Assembly (NCBI GenBank): GCA_905221605.1
Contig: CAJNDS010001580.1
Coordinates: 162,501-226,500 of the forward strand
Length of the DNA: 64,000 bases
Reading direction: 5' to 3'
DNA from: Symbiodinium natans
Taxonomy: Eukaryota > Sar > Dinophyceae > Suessiales > Symbiodiniaceae
In this document: positions 13,001 through 21,861 of the stretch, piece by piece
Layout: each line of letters opens with the position of its first letter
Numbering within the stretch: the first letter of the stretch is position 1
Made by a program: the position numbers and the translations under genes
The notes under the pieces: generated by a model
Databases searched by the model: none
The model's input: only the letters and a program-made list of their open reading frames with translations
Told to the model about the DNA's origin: nothing

Positions 13001-16000
13001 GTCAATACCTCAAAGTTCTGGCTCTCATCATAGATGTGGCCAAAAGGTTCTTCTAGCTCTTCATACCTTTCGTTGTAGTGCAAGAGCTGCCAGCCTTCGG
13101 TGTCTCTAACCAAAACAGCTCTGAAAGGATGTTTTCCTTGAGGATACATCATAGCTGGGTCAACATGCTCTGAGCTCTTTGGGCTGTAGTGGACTACATA
13201 GGGCTCGGTCACACTTGTCCATCCAATTCGACCTTCAGCTACGAGGTTCCTAAGCGTTTCACAGAGATAGATTGGCGTAGGGACTCCTGTTGTTTGGGAT
13301 GTTGAGACTGTCCTGACAAAAGCTTTAGCGGTGAGGGAATTGTTGTTGTAAGCTACTGCTATGGAAGTGTTTCCTTCAACCAAGAAAGTTCCTGTCTCAC
13401 TACCGTTCCGAAATTCCCAACCTTTCTTCAACAATTTTCCTACAGCTAAGAGAGGGTGAACAACTGATGAAATCAAGAAGACTTCCTCAACCTTCACACA
13501 GTTTCCACCAACATCCTCAAACTCAACCTCAATAACCCGCTGGTCCTGTACCTTTATCCTAGTTCCTTGAGCGTCTCGGAGTTCAATCCTGCGTCGGTCC
13601 GGGACCTTCCTACCGAAATTTCGCATCCACACAGGGGCTAATGAGATATCTGCGCCTGAGTCAAGCACAACCTCAATTTCCTTTGCACCTGGGCTCTCTC
13701 TCACTGTCCTAACAAAGTTCTCTGGTTCTGAGGTGTACCAACAGTACAAGGGGTCCTTCTCTATGTCTTCACTCTCTTCATCACTCTCACTTCCAATCTG
13801 AAATTCCTGCTCTGACTTTCCTGAACTAGCCGAAACCATCAAAACTCTCCCGAAGTAATCAATTTCAAGTTCCTCAGAGTCTTCGCTCAGCTCGAACTCC
13901 TCAGGAAAGCTGGTCGGTGGATCACCGATGTGGTGCATTGTTACCATCCTGATGATCGGCTTCTGGGTTCCTTGACCTGATGAACTGGCTGATGTTGTCG
14001 CTGTTCTCGATGTTGGAGCTTGGGTTGAGGCTGTTCCTCTACTTGGGGCTTCACTCTGAGTTTCCTGCATTTCTACATTCCTAGCCGTGTACCCCATGTC
14101 TCTCTGTTTCTTCCTACACTGGGCCTCAAAGTGTCCATACTTCTGGCAGTAATGGCAAACTCCTGTAGCTGCTAGGGCCTTTCCTTTGCCTTTACCTTTG
14201 TAGCTACCTTTGAACCCTTTGTAGCCTTTTCCTCTGCCTTTGAAACCTCTAAAGCCTCTACCTCGGCCTTTCCAGTTTCCACCTCTGCCTTTGCCTCTAC
14301 CTTTTCCTTTGCCTCGACCTTTGAAACCACCTTTGCCTGAATCCTTGCCTGAATCCTTACCACCTTTCTTTCCTTTACCTTTGTACCCGTACCAATCTCT
14401 ACCTTTGCCTTTCCAAGCCTGAGACACATCCATGGCTGCAACACCCTGATGATCTTCTCCCTTGTCGATTAGGTCAGTAGTGGTCCTATAGGGTGTTCCT
14501 TGGGACTGCGTAAGCGAATTGGTCCACTTCTCAGTTGACTCATAGTTCACAAGATACTGCCTAAGTGCCGGGTACTTCGTCTTCTCATCTAGGTTGAGCA
14601 ACAAATGTCTCTTTACTTCAGGCTTCATTCCTTGAATCAATGTACTAACCTTCAAGTTTTCCTGTACCTTTTCTCCAGTGGACTTCTCGTACTGCTCAAT
14701 GCGTTCCTCATATTCGAGGATGTTCTCTGCAATGCCTTTGTCCTTGGCAAAGCGGAAATTCATGATGTTGTGGAAAAGTTCCAGCGATCTTGCTCTATTC
14801 ACAGGCTGGTATTCTAACAACAGCATCCTATAGGCTTCCATACCGTTCTCTTCTGTCGTATGGCGAACCACACGATACGGTCTGCCTTTGGTGTAAGACG
14901 CTAAAATGCTATACAACTTCCTGCTTTGCGTTTTGGCCTCATCAGTCATATCTTTCATGTCCAGCACTTCATTCTTCCTTAGGTCGTTCTCCACGAGGTC
15001 CATGGTTTCCACAAGATCTTCATCCATAGCGCCAAGCCAGACTCGCAGTCGTTGCTTGAACTCCATGAAACCATTCTTTTCTTCTTGCCAAGTTCCTGGA
15101 GAAAATACTTCTGGAGGCTTGATGAGTTTGTGAAGCTCAACGTCACCTGGCTTTCTTCCTTTCACTGCTCTCTCTAGGCTGCTTCCGATCTCCTCGAAAG
15201 TTGTCACTGCTGTTTCCTGTGCTTGAAGCAAAGTGTGCTGTGCCTCTGCACTCTGCTGCTGAATTGCCTGCAGTGTATTGCTGAAGCTTGCTGTGATGCT
15301 TTGCTCTCGGGCTGTGCCGGCTGCTGCACTGCTCCTCATCTCTTCTGCTAAGGTTTGTATTCCTTGAAGCGTTTGCTGGTTGATTTCTGCAAGTCTCTGT
15401 AGTGCATCTTCCATTCCTTTGGCTGCTTCCAAGTTGCTGTACACAAGCACAACAAGAAACATTGTCTTGTGCTGTCTCCTCACTTCTGCTCTTCTTCTCC
15501 TGCTTTTCCTTTTGGGCTCTTTCGCTCTCTTCGTTCTTTTCTGTACTGCTGTAAAGAACAATCGTGAGAAGTACGATAGGATGATCCAAGTAATCATTCC
15601 TAGAGGTGTTCCTGCGAAAACTACGAGATGAATTCCTTCAAACACTAAGCTGTGCACGACGTCGTGAAACTTCTTTTCTAGCTGTTCAAACTGTTCCTTG
15701 AAAGGGATCTTTTCTACATTGTGAAACTTTCCTTCTTCTAGCTTCTCATCTACTAGGTTCTCATCTACTAGGTACCTAGGAGCGTAGCCGGACTCAAGGC
15801 TCTCATCTTCTTCACTCATGTACATGTCGATGCTCCTAATCGTGTAGGCATTCATGAAGTCCTGGTTCACGGAGTACTTGTCGTAGTTCTTCTGAGAATG
15901 CGTATTGGGCTTTCCTGGGATGCTCGTCCACACAACCATCAACTCACTCTCGTCAATCTCGGCAATCACCTTTCTCCCACGTCTTTCTTCCTTGGAGGAT

Positions 16001-16503
16001 CTGTCATCTCCAAGGGCAAGTTCATCCTTGGCTCTTCCGGGTCCAAGGGCCTGCCACGGATTCTCTTCGAAGCCATATCTTCCTGGAGTCATGCTCATCC
16101 CGCACAAAGTGGCGAGGCTCCCCAGGGCAAAACCAACCAGCAGCACTATGCCTGCTGCCATTCCGTAGCATCTCATGTTCCTCGTCTTCACTTCCTGAAT
16201 CGTGTATCGTTCAGGGAAGCAATTGAAGCAAGGGGCAAAGTCCCTCACTCTTCCACCAGCAACCGTCAGGTTCCTGATGTGACCACAACCTGGTTTGTGG
16301 TACCTTCTTCCTGCTCTTGTTGCTATCCGGACTGTGGGGAGGTACTCGAAGAACTCTCGGACTTCGACGTTCTTTTCCTGTTTCCACATTTGTATCATCC
16401 CACAGACGAGAGAAGCCATCATGGCTATGAGGACGATTCCTACTCCTGCTATGTGTAGCATCATCGCTGCCTCTGGTTCCTGGAACGGCAGCTCCGCTAC
16501 CAT
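7072..16503 (-). CDS. Giant copia gag-pol polyprotein with extra N- and C-terminal regions
   Basis: The product is 3143 residues, about twice a usual copia polyprotein. N-terminal extension (about 1-360): hydrophobic segments near 15-40, 114-135, 286-322 and 347-357, plus a Cys pair module near 60-95 (PGCGHI then PCFNC). Gag-like region about 360-780, ending in a CCHC knuckle at 783-796 (CHYCQKYGHFEAQC). Protease DSGA at 948-951. SAP-like helix pair about 1335-1365. HHCC zinc segment near 1411. Integrase D1454, D1518, E1558. Reverse transcriptase D2071 and the VHVDD pair D2161/D2162. RNase H with DSDW (D2362) and DNTADIGTK (D2482). The C-terminal 600 residues hold a hydrophobic stretch near 2537-2560, a Cys-rich part, coiled coils, KE-rich and Ala/Glu repeats and a Trp/Tyr-rich tail. 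The ATG at 16503 is the first in frame after an upstream stop; a second start near residue 14 is possible. Confidence 0.95.
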   Translation of the reverse strand: MVAELPFQEPEAAMMLHIAGVGIVLIAMMASLVCGMIQMWKQEKNVEVREFFEYLPTVRIATRAGRRYHKPGCGHIRNLTVAGGRVRDFAPCFNCFPERYTIQEVKTRNMRCYGMAAGIVLLVGFALGSLATLCGMSMTPGRYGFEENPWQALGPGRAKDELALGDDRSSKEERRGRKVIAEIDESELMVVWTSIPGKPNTHSQKNYDKYSVNQDFMNAYTIRSIDMYMSEEDESLESGYAPRYLVDENLVDEKLEEGKFHNVEKIPFKEQFEQLEKKFHDVVHSLVFEGIHLVVFAGTPLGMITWIILSYFSRLFFTAVQKRTKRAKEPKRKSRRRRAEVRRQHKTMFLVVLVYSNLEAAKGMEDALQRLAEINQQTLQGIQTLAEEMRSSAAAGTAREQSITASFSNTLQAIQQQSAEAQHTLLQAQETAVTTFEEIGSSLERAVKGRKPGDVELHKLIKPPEVFSPGTWQEEKNGFMEFKQRLRVWLGAMDEDLVETMDLVENDLRKNEVLDMKDMTDEAKTQSRKLYSILASYTKGRPYRVVRHTTEENGMEAYRMLLLEYQPVNRARSLELFHNIMNFRFAKDKGIAENILEYEERIEQYEKSTGEKVQENLKVSTLIQGMKPEVKRHLLLNLDEKTKYPALRQYLVNYESTEKWTNSLTQSQGTPYRTTTDLIDKGEDHQGVAAMDVSQAWKGKGRDWYGYKGKGKKGGKDSGKDSGKGGFKGRGKGKGRGKGRGGNWKGRGRGFRGFKGRGKGYKGFKGSYKGKGKGKALAATGVCHYCQKYGHFEAQCRKKQRDMGYTARNVEMQETQSEAPSRGTASTQAPTSRTATTSASSSGQGTQKPIIRMVTMHHIGDPPTSFPEEFELSEDSEELEIDYFGRVLMVSASSGKSEQEFQIGSESDEESEDIEKDPLYCWYTSEPENFVRTVRESPGAKEIEVVLDSGADISLAPVWMRNFGRKVPDRRRIELRDAQGTRIKVQDQRVIEVEFEDVGGNCVKVEEVFLISSVVHPLLAVGKLLKKGWEFRNGSETGTFLVEGNTSIAVAYNNNSLTAKAFVRTVSTSQTTGVPTPIYLCETLRNLVAEGRIGWTSVTEPYVVHYSPKSSEHVDPAMMYPQGKHPFRAVLVRDTEGWQLLHYNERYEELEEPFGHIYDESQNFEVLTLISSKAFPPYLIGTPKKAEDRRTFEEYTDDKWSLSKDGTELIRYHHTPRKTRFHPLDLKDIPVERENLQNERSTYGEDPVNHEFFEDKMPWIADEYDEFSSPFGVRSWTGQSKFRLVYPVDGSKAQQQEQRLKTVPENESMEIDEQEPQAPAHRYELHGELTFIYDGHEYNQQNSLKILKELCTELGVSKNGSKQDLLRRLSRKIMEDERRLGLNTAQKKYQEYAIPQPLKDQVMPKPEEVEVHNLTHLPYATWCPVCVACKGKESPHPTQSPEKERSSRPTLCMDFCFTGTSHDEAPTAVSLVCIDSWSRSIACIPTSTKGKGLIEHIGEGVTYMSTQLQYQTINLKADNEGTMKKLKQIILKQRSALGLGTTLQDAVSGQKETNGMAERAIQTVRRQALTLIQGLQEQAKVLIAHTHPLFSWAFRHAAWILNRYHRHSATGMTPYEFVAGRPYEGTLCQFGESLMVLANRTGVNVKKGDPQWLRGVFLGKTDNNLFITWHMDGIKTSRSVKRCPHHFDLEALTSVGIHTWEVKHTTLTTRVVPRKNLPGPSGTPAPVTVVEPLGDQHGIGAITPGIQTPVIAGGASTPKPLGTVTPRNTNLHAMAKKAKEQEQLQAEPAAPAWIDPGPDEAGSDATPTSQLSHLQNRGPGSDEAGSDVTPTSQISRGRGSDSMSTDQEVMQESQGSELLLPRAPAAVRKHEYEDVGTSSKIPRTDESPKRKFPPFNAGRVFEHNDEPLPEPGLDDICWEDTYSDIGDEEEEDEERERERVFNDEDAGPPELSDEELKTKDREAMITEMERLSGMQALARKPLEELGWHKRDDGENEREEIEQEPIKWLTTKFVFDWRFRSGSWKRRARLVAREFKGTEHRSDVFSPATSASLTRLVPVIALQEEFSVYSIDVKDAFLQVPQRTRTACEFPKEYVELFQDTDPSCLQEGLLLLRVLPGQRDAALLWSDHFSDSLKEQDFERSVACPTLFRDSRKSILVVHVDDIQAAGKSHHVDPVLKSLGRVYELKIEGPFLTAQELAIGESLQTVRFLKRKYSYHNHELHIHSDPKYLGKLREELKLTGKASKPTPCTQESQAVDNTNPLDQEQAASFRKCVGILLYVCQDRPDLQFAVRGLASKMSLPTFAAKKQLIHVVQYMTKTDGYHCTYRKTPRGMSNLNESIRNGTYDFSQVKPKEHHLLEVYSDSDWAGQKDSRRSTSSGTVFLDSQLIYAFSRTQRSISLSSGEAEYYAAASSASDSLLLKEAIEFLTCRKCVVHLHLDSSAARGIITRQGVGRVKHLQIRTLFLQDLHKQGILRVHPVGTRDNTADIGTKPLSGKRIKLLMHWLGFKDEQNQPVGIEELQEHRQQEQAKATVKRIKSKGNFAFAALFFSLLSGSLEGCSKVEVASGTCLLQSCSTCVGTVQEHVGMCSDTSACALGLQEQLEVGNICSSMPRVKDLCFRNPEKEETVAVEKEVAAMEPSASEKERWFRELTSQLNQLKEAQGTTNVLLREQRREQASLKEQIEDQHLRDVELLRHLKERIEALETKIAEYEKEEEEIKGMIWWKLQEEERGAEMERELRRTGHGRGEEGSKEEEEGSSSITPRSSSASTTSTQEEKRKEKERKEKIRKVNEELRKREEEEKEKEKGFAYPYDDTEYKIYVENGKVYKQHRITGEKVEVGVDYVYKYQKGKEGKGKGPGKGSTKNTATGASSSSDKQASAAVAEAAGVTPQEEGATQEAEKQAEKDEKKWQKERERRERIRKRKAEEKARKEKEEAEEERKRQEAAAEEERKKQEAAAEEERKKRQAAAAAEEKDRKRREAAAAAEAERKRREAAAAEAERKKQEPATREGKEDENESLRIEMAQLRELVRGMKEQQASDKRKIVSLQEELKKATDSEGSTGEGKKKDKAIGPQDRSQFRVGGSEGAQELYAIFPYEGSDFQWKWVQATKAWLYYDVNQNLWIKDSEDEDGGRICKEQEKQVKG
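16485..16502 (-). other. Primer-binding site, probably initiator-Met tRNA
   Basis: Directly after the LTR the minus strand reads TGGTAGCGGAGC. This is complementary to a tRNA 3' end of the form CTCCGCTACCA, which suits an initiator tRNA-Met acceptor arm (5' AGCGGAG, as in eukaryotic initiators starting with A1). The first two bases complete the start codon of the polyprotein, so the site is translated. Confidence 0.75.
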
Positions 16504-16681
16504 GTCAAAGATAGGGTCAATCTAAAGCTAACTGAAAAGCTGGGACACTCCGCACTTTTCCTGGGTTCGCTGCGGTGTGTGTCCTTGTTCGAGCCTGTCG
16601 TCGACAAGACGTTCCGAGGCTCTGGTGTGCATTCCACATGCACCTGGTGCACAGCTTCCTGTACTGCGTAGATGTTTAACA
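16503..16681 (-). repeat. 5' LTR of the copia element
   Basis: This is a 179-bp direct repeat of 6630-6808. In element orientation it begins TGTTAAAC and ends TTTGACA. The last base of the LTR is also the A of the polyprotein start codon. The promoter should lie here, but I see no convincing TATA-like box. Confidence 0.95.
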
Positions 16682-17226
16682 ATATCAGAAGAATGATTAA
16701 GAATGAGGAATCACTAGGAAGACCACACTACAATCTTACAGACGATGCGCGTACAACGAGAGTTTCAAAGCCTAGCTTTTCTTGGAGCCGGAACCTCCAA
16801 GAGGTGAGGCTAACTTCGCAGGACCTCCCTTGCAAAGCCATAATATGACCCTCAACCCTAAACCCTAAATCCTAAACCCTAAACAACTTGCCGTGCTCGG
16901 TCATCCACGGACGTCCCGGGCCCCCGCAAGACCAGGGGGCCGTCCCACTGGCCCTTCGACTTCGGGCATCGTTCAGGAACTTGGGGTGTGGTAATTTAGT
17001 AATACGGGTACTCATGGGTATGCTTAAACCCTAAACCCTAAACCCTACACCCTACACCCTAAACCCTAAACCCTAAACCCTAGCAGCCTGTCAGTTTTGC
17101 GTGGGTGGAACCTTGACGAACTGGGGCTTCCTTGTAATCTCCCGACATGGAAGGGGCCAGCGGGAATTTGGGGCAAGGGAAGTGTGTCCTTTCGGTTCGA
17201 GTGCGGGGGCACTGAGTGAGTCTACC

Positions 17227-18312
17227 ATGGCTCGCCGAGGGATTCGCGATGTTAGACGATTGCCAGGAGTAAGCCCTGAACCTTAAACCCAGATACGATA
17301 CAATGTGAGTAGAAATGCAGAATTACATATTTTATGTTCATGTTTGGAAAATTGGTCGTGATGCGAGGAAAGTTAATTGCGTTCAGAGTTCTGATCTAAC
17401 CCCGCAACAACGTGACTGGAACCAACCTTTGCTTGGGTCTCTAGGGTTTAGTTTAGGGTGCAGGGTTTAGGGTCTAGGGGGTTTAGGGTTTAGGGTTTAG
17501 GGTTGAGGGTGTAGGGTTTAGAGCCCCTCTCCCCCCCGGCGAGCCTGTCAAGAGCCTGAGTTTTCAAATGGCCACGCCAAGTGTGGAGATAAGCTATCGT
17601 GCTCACCACCGTGGGCGCTCAATGGTCCGGACGCTGAGCCATGATGAGGTTTCTCACTTTTCTAGATGTCTTCGCAGCCGGCAGGAGCTTTTGTATGACA
17701 AAGTCGTAAAACCTGTAACGCCTGCGGAAGTCTTGCGCTATTGAAAGGCAGGCCAAAGCCCAAAACAACCTAAAATCTCGTGGTTCAGGGGGGCTTCGGA
17801 GCCCCATCTCTGAAAAACCGAAGCCCTTAAAACAACAAGATCCTAACAACACAAGCAATACCCTGTACAATCTTGAGGTCTAAAACTAAACCCATGAACC
17901 CTAAGCCGCGAGATCCTCGAAAGCTGCCAAGGCCAAGGCCCTAGACCCCTACTCTCCATTGCAAGGCCTAGCCTATGCATCCTGTAACCATTACCGAAGA
18001 CTTTGGGGCTCGCGGTGTGTAGGTTGAATAGGGTTTGAGACTGGTTTGGGGCTTAGGGTTTAGGCTGTGTTAAGAGGATATGCCTTTTGCTCGACAGGAG
18101 CACAATGCCTGGAGAACTTGTGAGCCACAATCAAAACTCCTCGCATGGCACCGGAGAAGACGCCAAACATAGCAAGCAAAATCGATTCCTTCGGATGTCG
18201 GAGTTCTGACTGTGGCCCTTGTCGACTCTTTTGTCGAGCGCCGCAGGCCTCTGCTTGCAGAGGGAAAAGATAAGAGGCCTATGGCCTGGGAATTTTGGAG
18301 GGCAAGCACAAA
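17227..18312 (+). pseudogene. Block C1 copy of the plus-strand gene, broken
   Basis: It matches 33693-34869. The first exon (17227-17268, GTAAGC donor) and MATPSVEIS exon (ATG at 17567) are open. In the third, TGG is replaced by TAG (RRRQT then stop), and four bases are missing where C2 has WEFFEEGK, shifting the frame. Confidence 0.45.
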
Positions 18313-19244
18313 GGTACTTGGCCCTCAGCTGGGGCAGAACAGGGTAAGCCTCAAGCACCACGCTCGCCCAATCAGCGCTTGTGGCCGGAGTTCCCTGCAC
18401 TGCTACTCCAACTAAACCAGGAAGGGCCGGTAGATGATGAGCCAGCAGATGTGCTTCGACATCGAAGCTTCGGGACACCTCAAATATCGTGATGTTGATT
18501 GCCCGCTGGCCTCCCTCCGGCTCTTCCTGGGGGTCTCCACTTTGGGTGTTTGCCAAAGCCCTGAGACATCTCACATATCCCTCCCAAACCGGTACAGCTC
18601 GCGCCATATAATATAGGGCCCGATCAGAAGCTTAGATTGGCATTAATTAGCCTCTCCTATGGTGTAAGAAGTGCGGTTGAGGGCATCGGCCCCCAATGAC
18701 CCAATTCCTTGGGGGTTCTACGCTAGAGTTAACAAGGCGTGACCTACTCTAGTCTGCCGGGTTTGGGGTGTGTCAGGGGGTTCACAACACCCTAAACTCT
18801 AACACCCTTAAACCCTTAAACCCTAAACCCTGATGTTTGGCAAGCACCAGCTTCCCGTTGGTGGCAGCCCTCCCTACGCTGCGCGGCCGCTTCAGAGGGG
18901 GACAGCAGTCGACATCCACCGGACGCACTGCGTAAGCAGGCTATAGAGGCGCTTCTCAGGGATCAGGGTTTCGGGTGTAGGGCTTAGGGCAATAGCCTTT
19001 TGAGGCAGGAGTCGCTTAGGACCGTCGAGGGAACGTCGGGGGCTTTAAGAGCAATACGTTTGTGCATAAACAGATTTCATGTACAGACATATGTAAAGCT
19101 GTGAGACCTAGTCGAGCACCAGTGCACGTATCGGTCGTGTGTGCCTAAAGCCTTCTGAATCTCGGCTCCAGAGTTCGAAAGTTTAGATGAAACATCAAAA
19201 AGGGTACCCCTATTTTCGGAAACCCCCATATGAACCATCACAAA

Positions 19245-19830
19245 CCCTAAACCCTACACCCTAAACCCTAAACCCCAAACCCTAAACCCTAAACCCTAAA
19301 CCCTAAACCTTAAACCCTAAACCCTAAACCCTAAACCCTGTAAACCCTAAACCCTGAATTGCCGGGCGGTTACCGTGCTGGCCCCCCCCACTCAGACGAA
19401 GAGCGACGGTCTCGGGCCTGAGTGCAGACTCCAGCTAGCAGCGGGCCCTTCCACGCACCCTGTTACCCCTAAACCCTAAACCCTAAACCCTAAACCCTAA
19501 ACCCTAAACCCTAAACCCTAAACCCTAAACCCTAAACCCTAAACCTCCTAAACCCTAAAAGGGTTCGGGGCTTCCGGTGGGCTTGAGGGGGGAGCTTTGG
19601 AGCTGCTAAGGTTGAATTCGTCTGCGGCTCGCTAGAATACCGGACCCGAGCCCAAAACACCCACAGCATTACGAACTTCTTAAGTTGCCCTTTAAAAGCC
19701 CTACAGAAACCCTCATTCAAAAAAGGCAAGGCCCTAAACCCTAAACCCTAAACCCTAAACCCTAAACCCTAAACCCTAAACCCTAAACCCTAAACCCTAA
19801 ACCCTAAACCCTAAACCCTAAACCCTAAAC
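19245..19830 (-). repeat. CCCTAAA arrays in block C1
   Basis: Arrays at 19245-19355, 19467-19552 and 19732-19830, separated by the XDH exon 24 copy and a unique island. Confidence 0.95.
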
Positions 19831-20315
19831 CTCCCTTCCCCACGCATCTTCCAGGGCTCCGGCGGCTGGACTTCTCCGCGAACCTCGAAGCAATCGGATC
19901 GCCGCAGGCCTGCACCATGAGGGCAAAAAGGGGTTGGGGGTTTGGGGTTTGGGGTTTAGGGTTTAGGGTTTGGGGTTTAGGGTTCAGGGTTTAGGGTTTA
20001 GCGTCAGGGCATTAGGGGTTTACAGGCTTTATAGGGCCGGGCCTCGAATGTTCAAGGGGCGTAGGGTTTAAAGGCTGTGTAGGGTCTACAGGGTTTGCAG
20101 GGTTTGTGGGGTTTTCGGTCTTTATAGGGTTTGTAAGGTTTTCGGCGACGGACATCAAACCGTACAATTTGCAGGCGTAGGACCCTAAACAAAACTCCTA
20201 AACCCGACCCATCCCGAAACCGCAAAACAGCCCCACGAGCGGGGCGCGCCATTCTGATTCGCTCCGGGGTCAGGGGCAGGTCCACCACGAAGAAGTCGTC
20301 GCCCATACCGGCGTC
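19374..20315 (-). pseudogene. XDH: Duplicate 3' exons of XDH in block C1
   Basis: 20250-20315 repeats exon 22 (DLPLTPERIRM), 19844-19909 repeats exon 23, and 19374-19459 repeats exon 24 with two extra Gs that shift its frame and with a GT donor where C2 has GC. Upstream block A1 lacks exon 21, so this copy cannot encode the enzyme. Confidence 0.85.
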
Positions 20316-20562
20316 CTGAAAAACATCTGAAAAGTACCCCCTGAGCCCGGCTGGGTTTCGTGCTGAGGGCATCTCGCTTCTGGGTTCCAAAGCAACCCTG
20401 AACCCTATTCAAACCCTAAACCCTAAACCCCAAACAAGTTGGCCAGTTGATTCGGTCCAGGTTTGGGGGTGTACATAGGGATCAGGGTTTCGAATACAAC
20501 GGGATTGTAGGGTGGAGAGTGTAGAGTTCTCTTAAGGTTTAGATCCCAGATGATACCACACT

Positions 20563-20676
20563 GGTTTAGGGTTTAGGGGTTTAGGGGTTTAGGGGTTTAG
20601 GGGTTTAGGGTTTAGGGTTTAGGGTTTAGGGTTTAGGGTTTAGGGTTTAGGGTTTAGGGTTTAGGGTTTAGGGTTT
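20563..20676 (+). repeat. TTTAGGG/TTTAGGGG array
   Basis: Uninterrupted array in C1 upstream (sense) of the exon 22 copy. Confidence 0.95.
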
Positions 20677-20841
20677 ACTCCTGCTTCGCCCCTGATGACC
20701 TGTGGGTTTAGCCGATGGTCCCCTTTTGAGGATCCCAGCTTTACTTCGGAGCCGCCTTTTTTCGTGGGGATACCTCCCAAAAAAGGGGACCAAACTCTAC
20801 AACCCCCAACCCAAAAACGCCCAAAAGGGGACCTGATGTTT

Positions 20842-21110
20842 CGAGAGGTTCAAGGTTTAGGGTTTCGGGTTAAGGGGTTTAAGGGACTTTATGTTTAGAG
20901 AGGTTTCAAGGTTTAGGGTTTCGGGTTAAGGGGTTTAAGGGACTTTATGTTTAGAGAGGTTTCAAGGTTTAGGGTTTCGGGTTAAGGGGTTTAAGGGACT
21001 TTATGTTTAGAGAGGTTTCAAGGTTTAGGGTTTCGGGTTAAGGGGTTTAAGGGACTTTATGTTTAGAGAGGTTCAAGGTTTGGGGTTTCGGGTTTAGGGG
21101 TTTAAGGCTT
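20842..21110. repeat. 56-bp tandem repeat
   Basis: Four to five copies of a 56-bp unit (GAGAGGTTTCAAGG ... GGGACTTTATGTTT). Block C2 has only one copy at 37743. Confidence 0.9.
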
Positions 21111-21809
21111 CGGTTCCCTCCACTCGGCACTGTTCGGTCCTTTCTCGCCCGCCGAGGCGATTGCTGCGCGAGCCTGGGACTGGCAGGGGGACTCTTGGGA
21201 TTCTGGGACCCTAAACCCTAAACCCTAAACCCTAAACCCTAAACCCTAAACCCTCAACCCTAAACCCGAAACAACAGGAAATAACCATACACAGAGGTTG
21301 CAAGCTACAGAGCCCAGGGGCAGATTGAGGCAACCCTAAGCCGAACACACTGCCCTCACATTGCCCTCACCGGCACCCGCCAATCGACATATCCAGACCG
21401 AACCCAGCAAGTCCAAGCAAGGACCGAGCCCGTGAGGAATGGATGGCGTTCGGATCCTGCTGCACTAGGGATCTGCAATGGATGGTTGGCTAGCGGACGA
21501 TATATCCCAAGCCCTAACCCCACGCCCGAACGGTGTCTTGAGATAAGAGCTCGAGGGCCTGGGAGGCCTTGGGTTCATGAGACAGCAGGGCGTAGGGTCC
21601 AAGGTTTTACCTGCATGTACTTGCATGACTACAAAGCCTCGTACCCCCAAACCCTAAACCCAACACCCTCCTAGCTTCGAACACCATCGAACTTGCAGAC
21701 TGAGGCGGCTTCGGGGTTTTAGGACGGCCAATGCGGCTTGGGAATCATAAGCCGTGCAGGTGACGTAGTCAAGCTGAACCATGCACCAGCGCGCTCGTTT
21801 CAGGTGGTC

Positions 21810-21861
21810 CTTGAGCAGGGTGACCCTCATGTCCACGGGCGTGTCATTGAAGGAAGGGATC
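21810..21861 (-). pseudogene. XDH: Duplicate XDH exon 19 in block A1
   Basis: Reads IPSFNDTPVDMRVTLLK with intact acceptor TAG|G and GA donor. Exon 20 next to it (21436-21470) has lost bases, and exon 18 near 22555-22600 lacks its core, so the copy is non-functional. Confidence 0.8.

Larger units (their letters stand above)
6630..16681 (-). mobile_element. Complete Ty1/copia-type LTR retrotransposon
   Basis: The element runs on the minus strand. It has two 179-bp LTRs that read as identical, both with TG...CA ends in element orientation. A primer-binding site abuts the 5' LTR, one gag-pol reading frame fills the interior, and a short purine tract lies before the 3' LTR. The domain order protease, integrase, reverse transcriptase, RNase H is the copia order. 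Flanking 5-mers are AAATC (6625-6629) and ATATC (16682-16686), a target duplication with one mismatch at best. Identical LTRs and an unbroken frame suggest a recent insertion. Unlike its surroundings it holds no telomere-like repeats, and its sense strand is strikingly rich in AGGAA. Confidence 0.95.
16690..21215. repeat. Segmental duplication block C1
   Basis: It matches C2 (33075-37905) in order and mostly in sequence: the plus-strand gene copy, XDH exons 24-22 and their intronic telomere-like blocks. It differs by small insertions and by expansion of a 56-bp repeat. It begins within a few bases of the right LTR of the retrotransposon. Confidence 0.9.

Noticed and set aside
18131-18607. 158-codon minus-strand ORF conserved in C1 and C2
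   Set aside because: The opposite strand shows AG acceptor and GT donor signals and C1/C2 changes that look like decay of a plus-strand gene. High identity of the duplicates alone keeps the antisense frame open. Not fully excluded.
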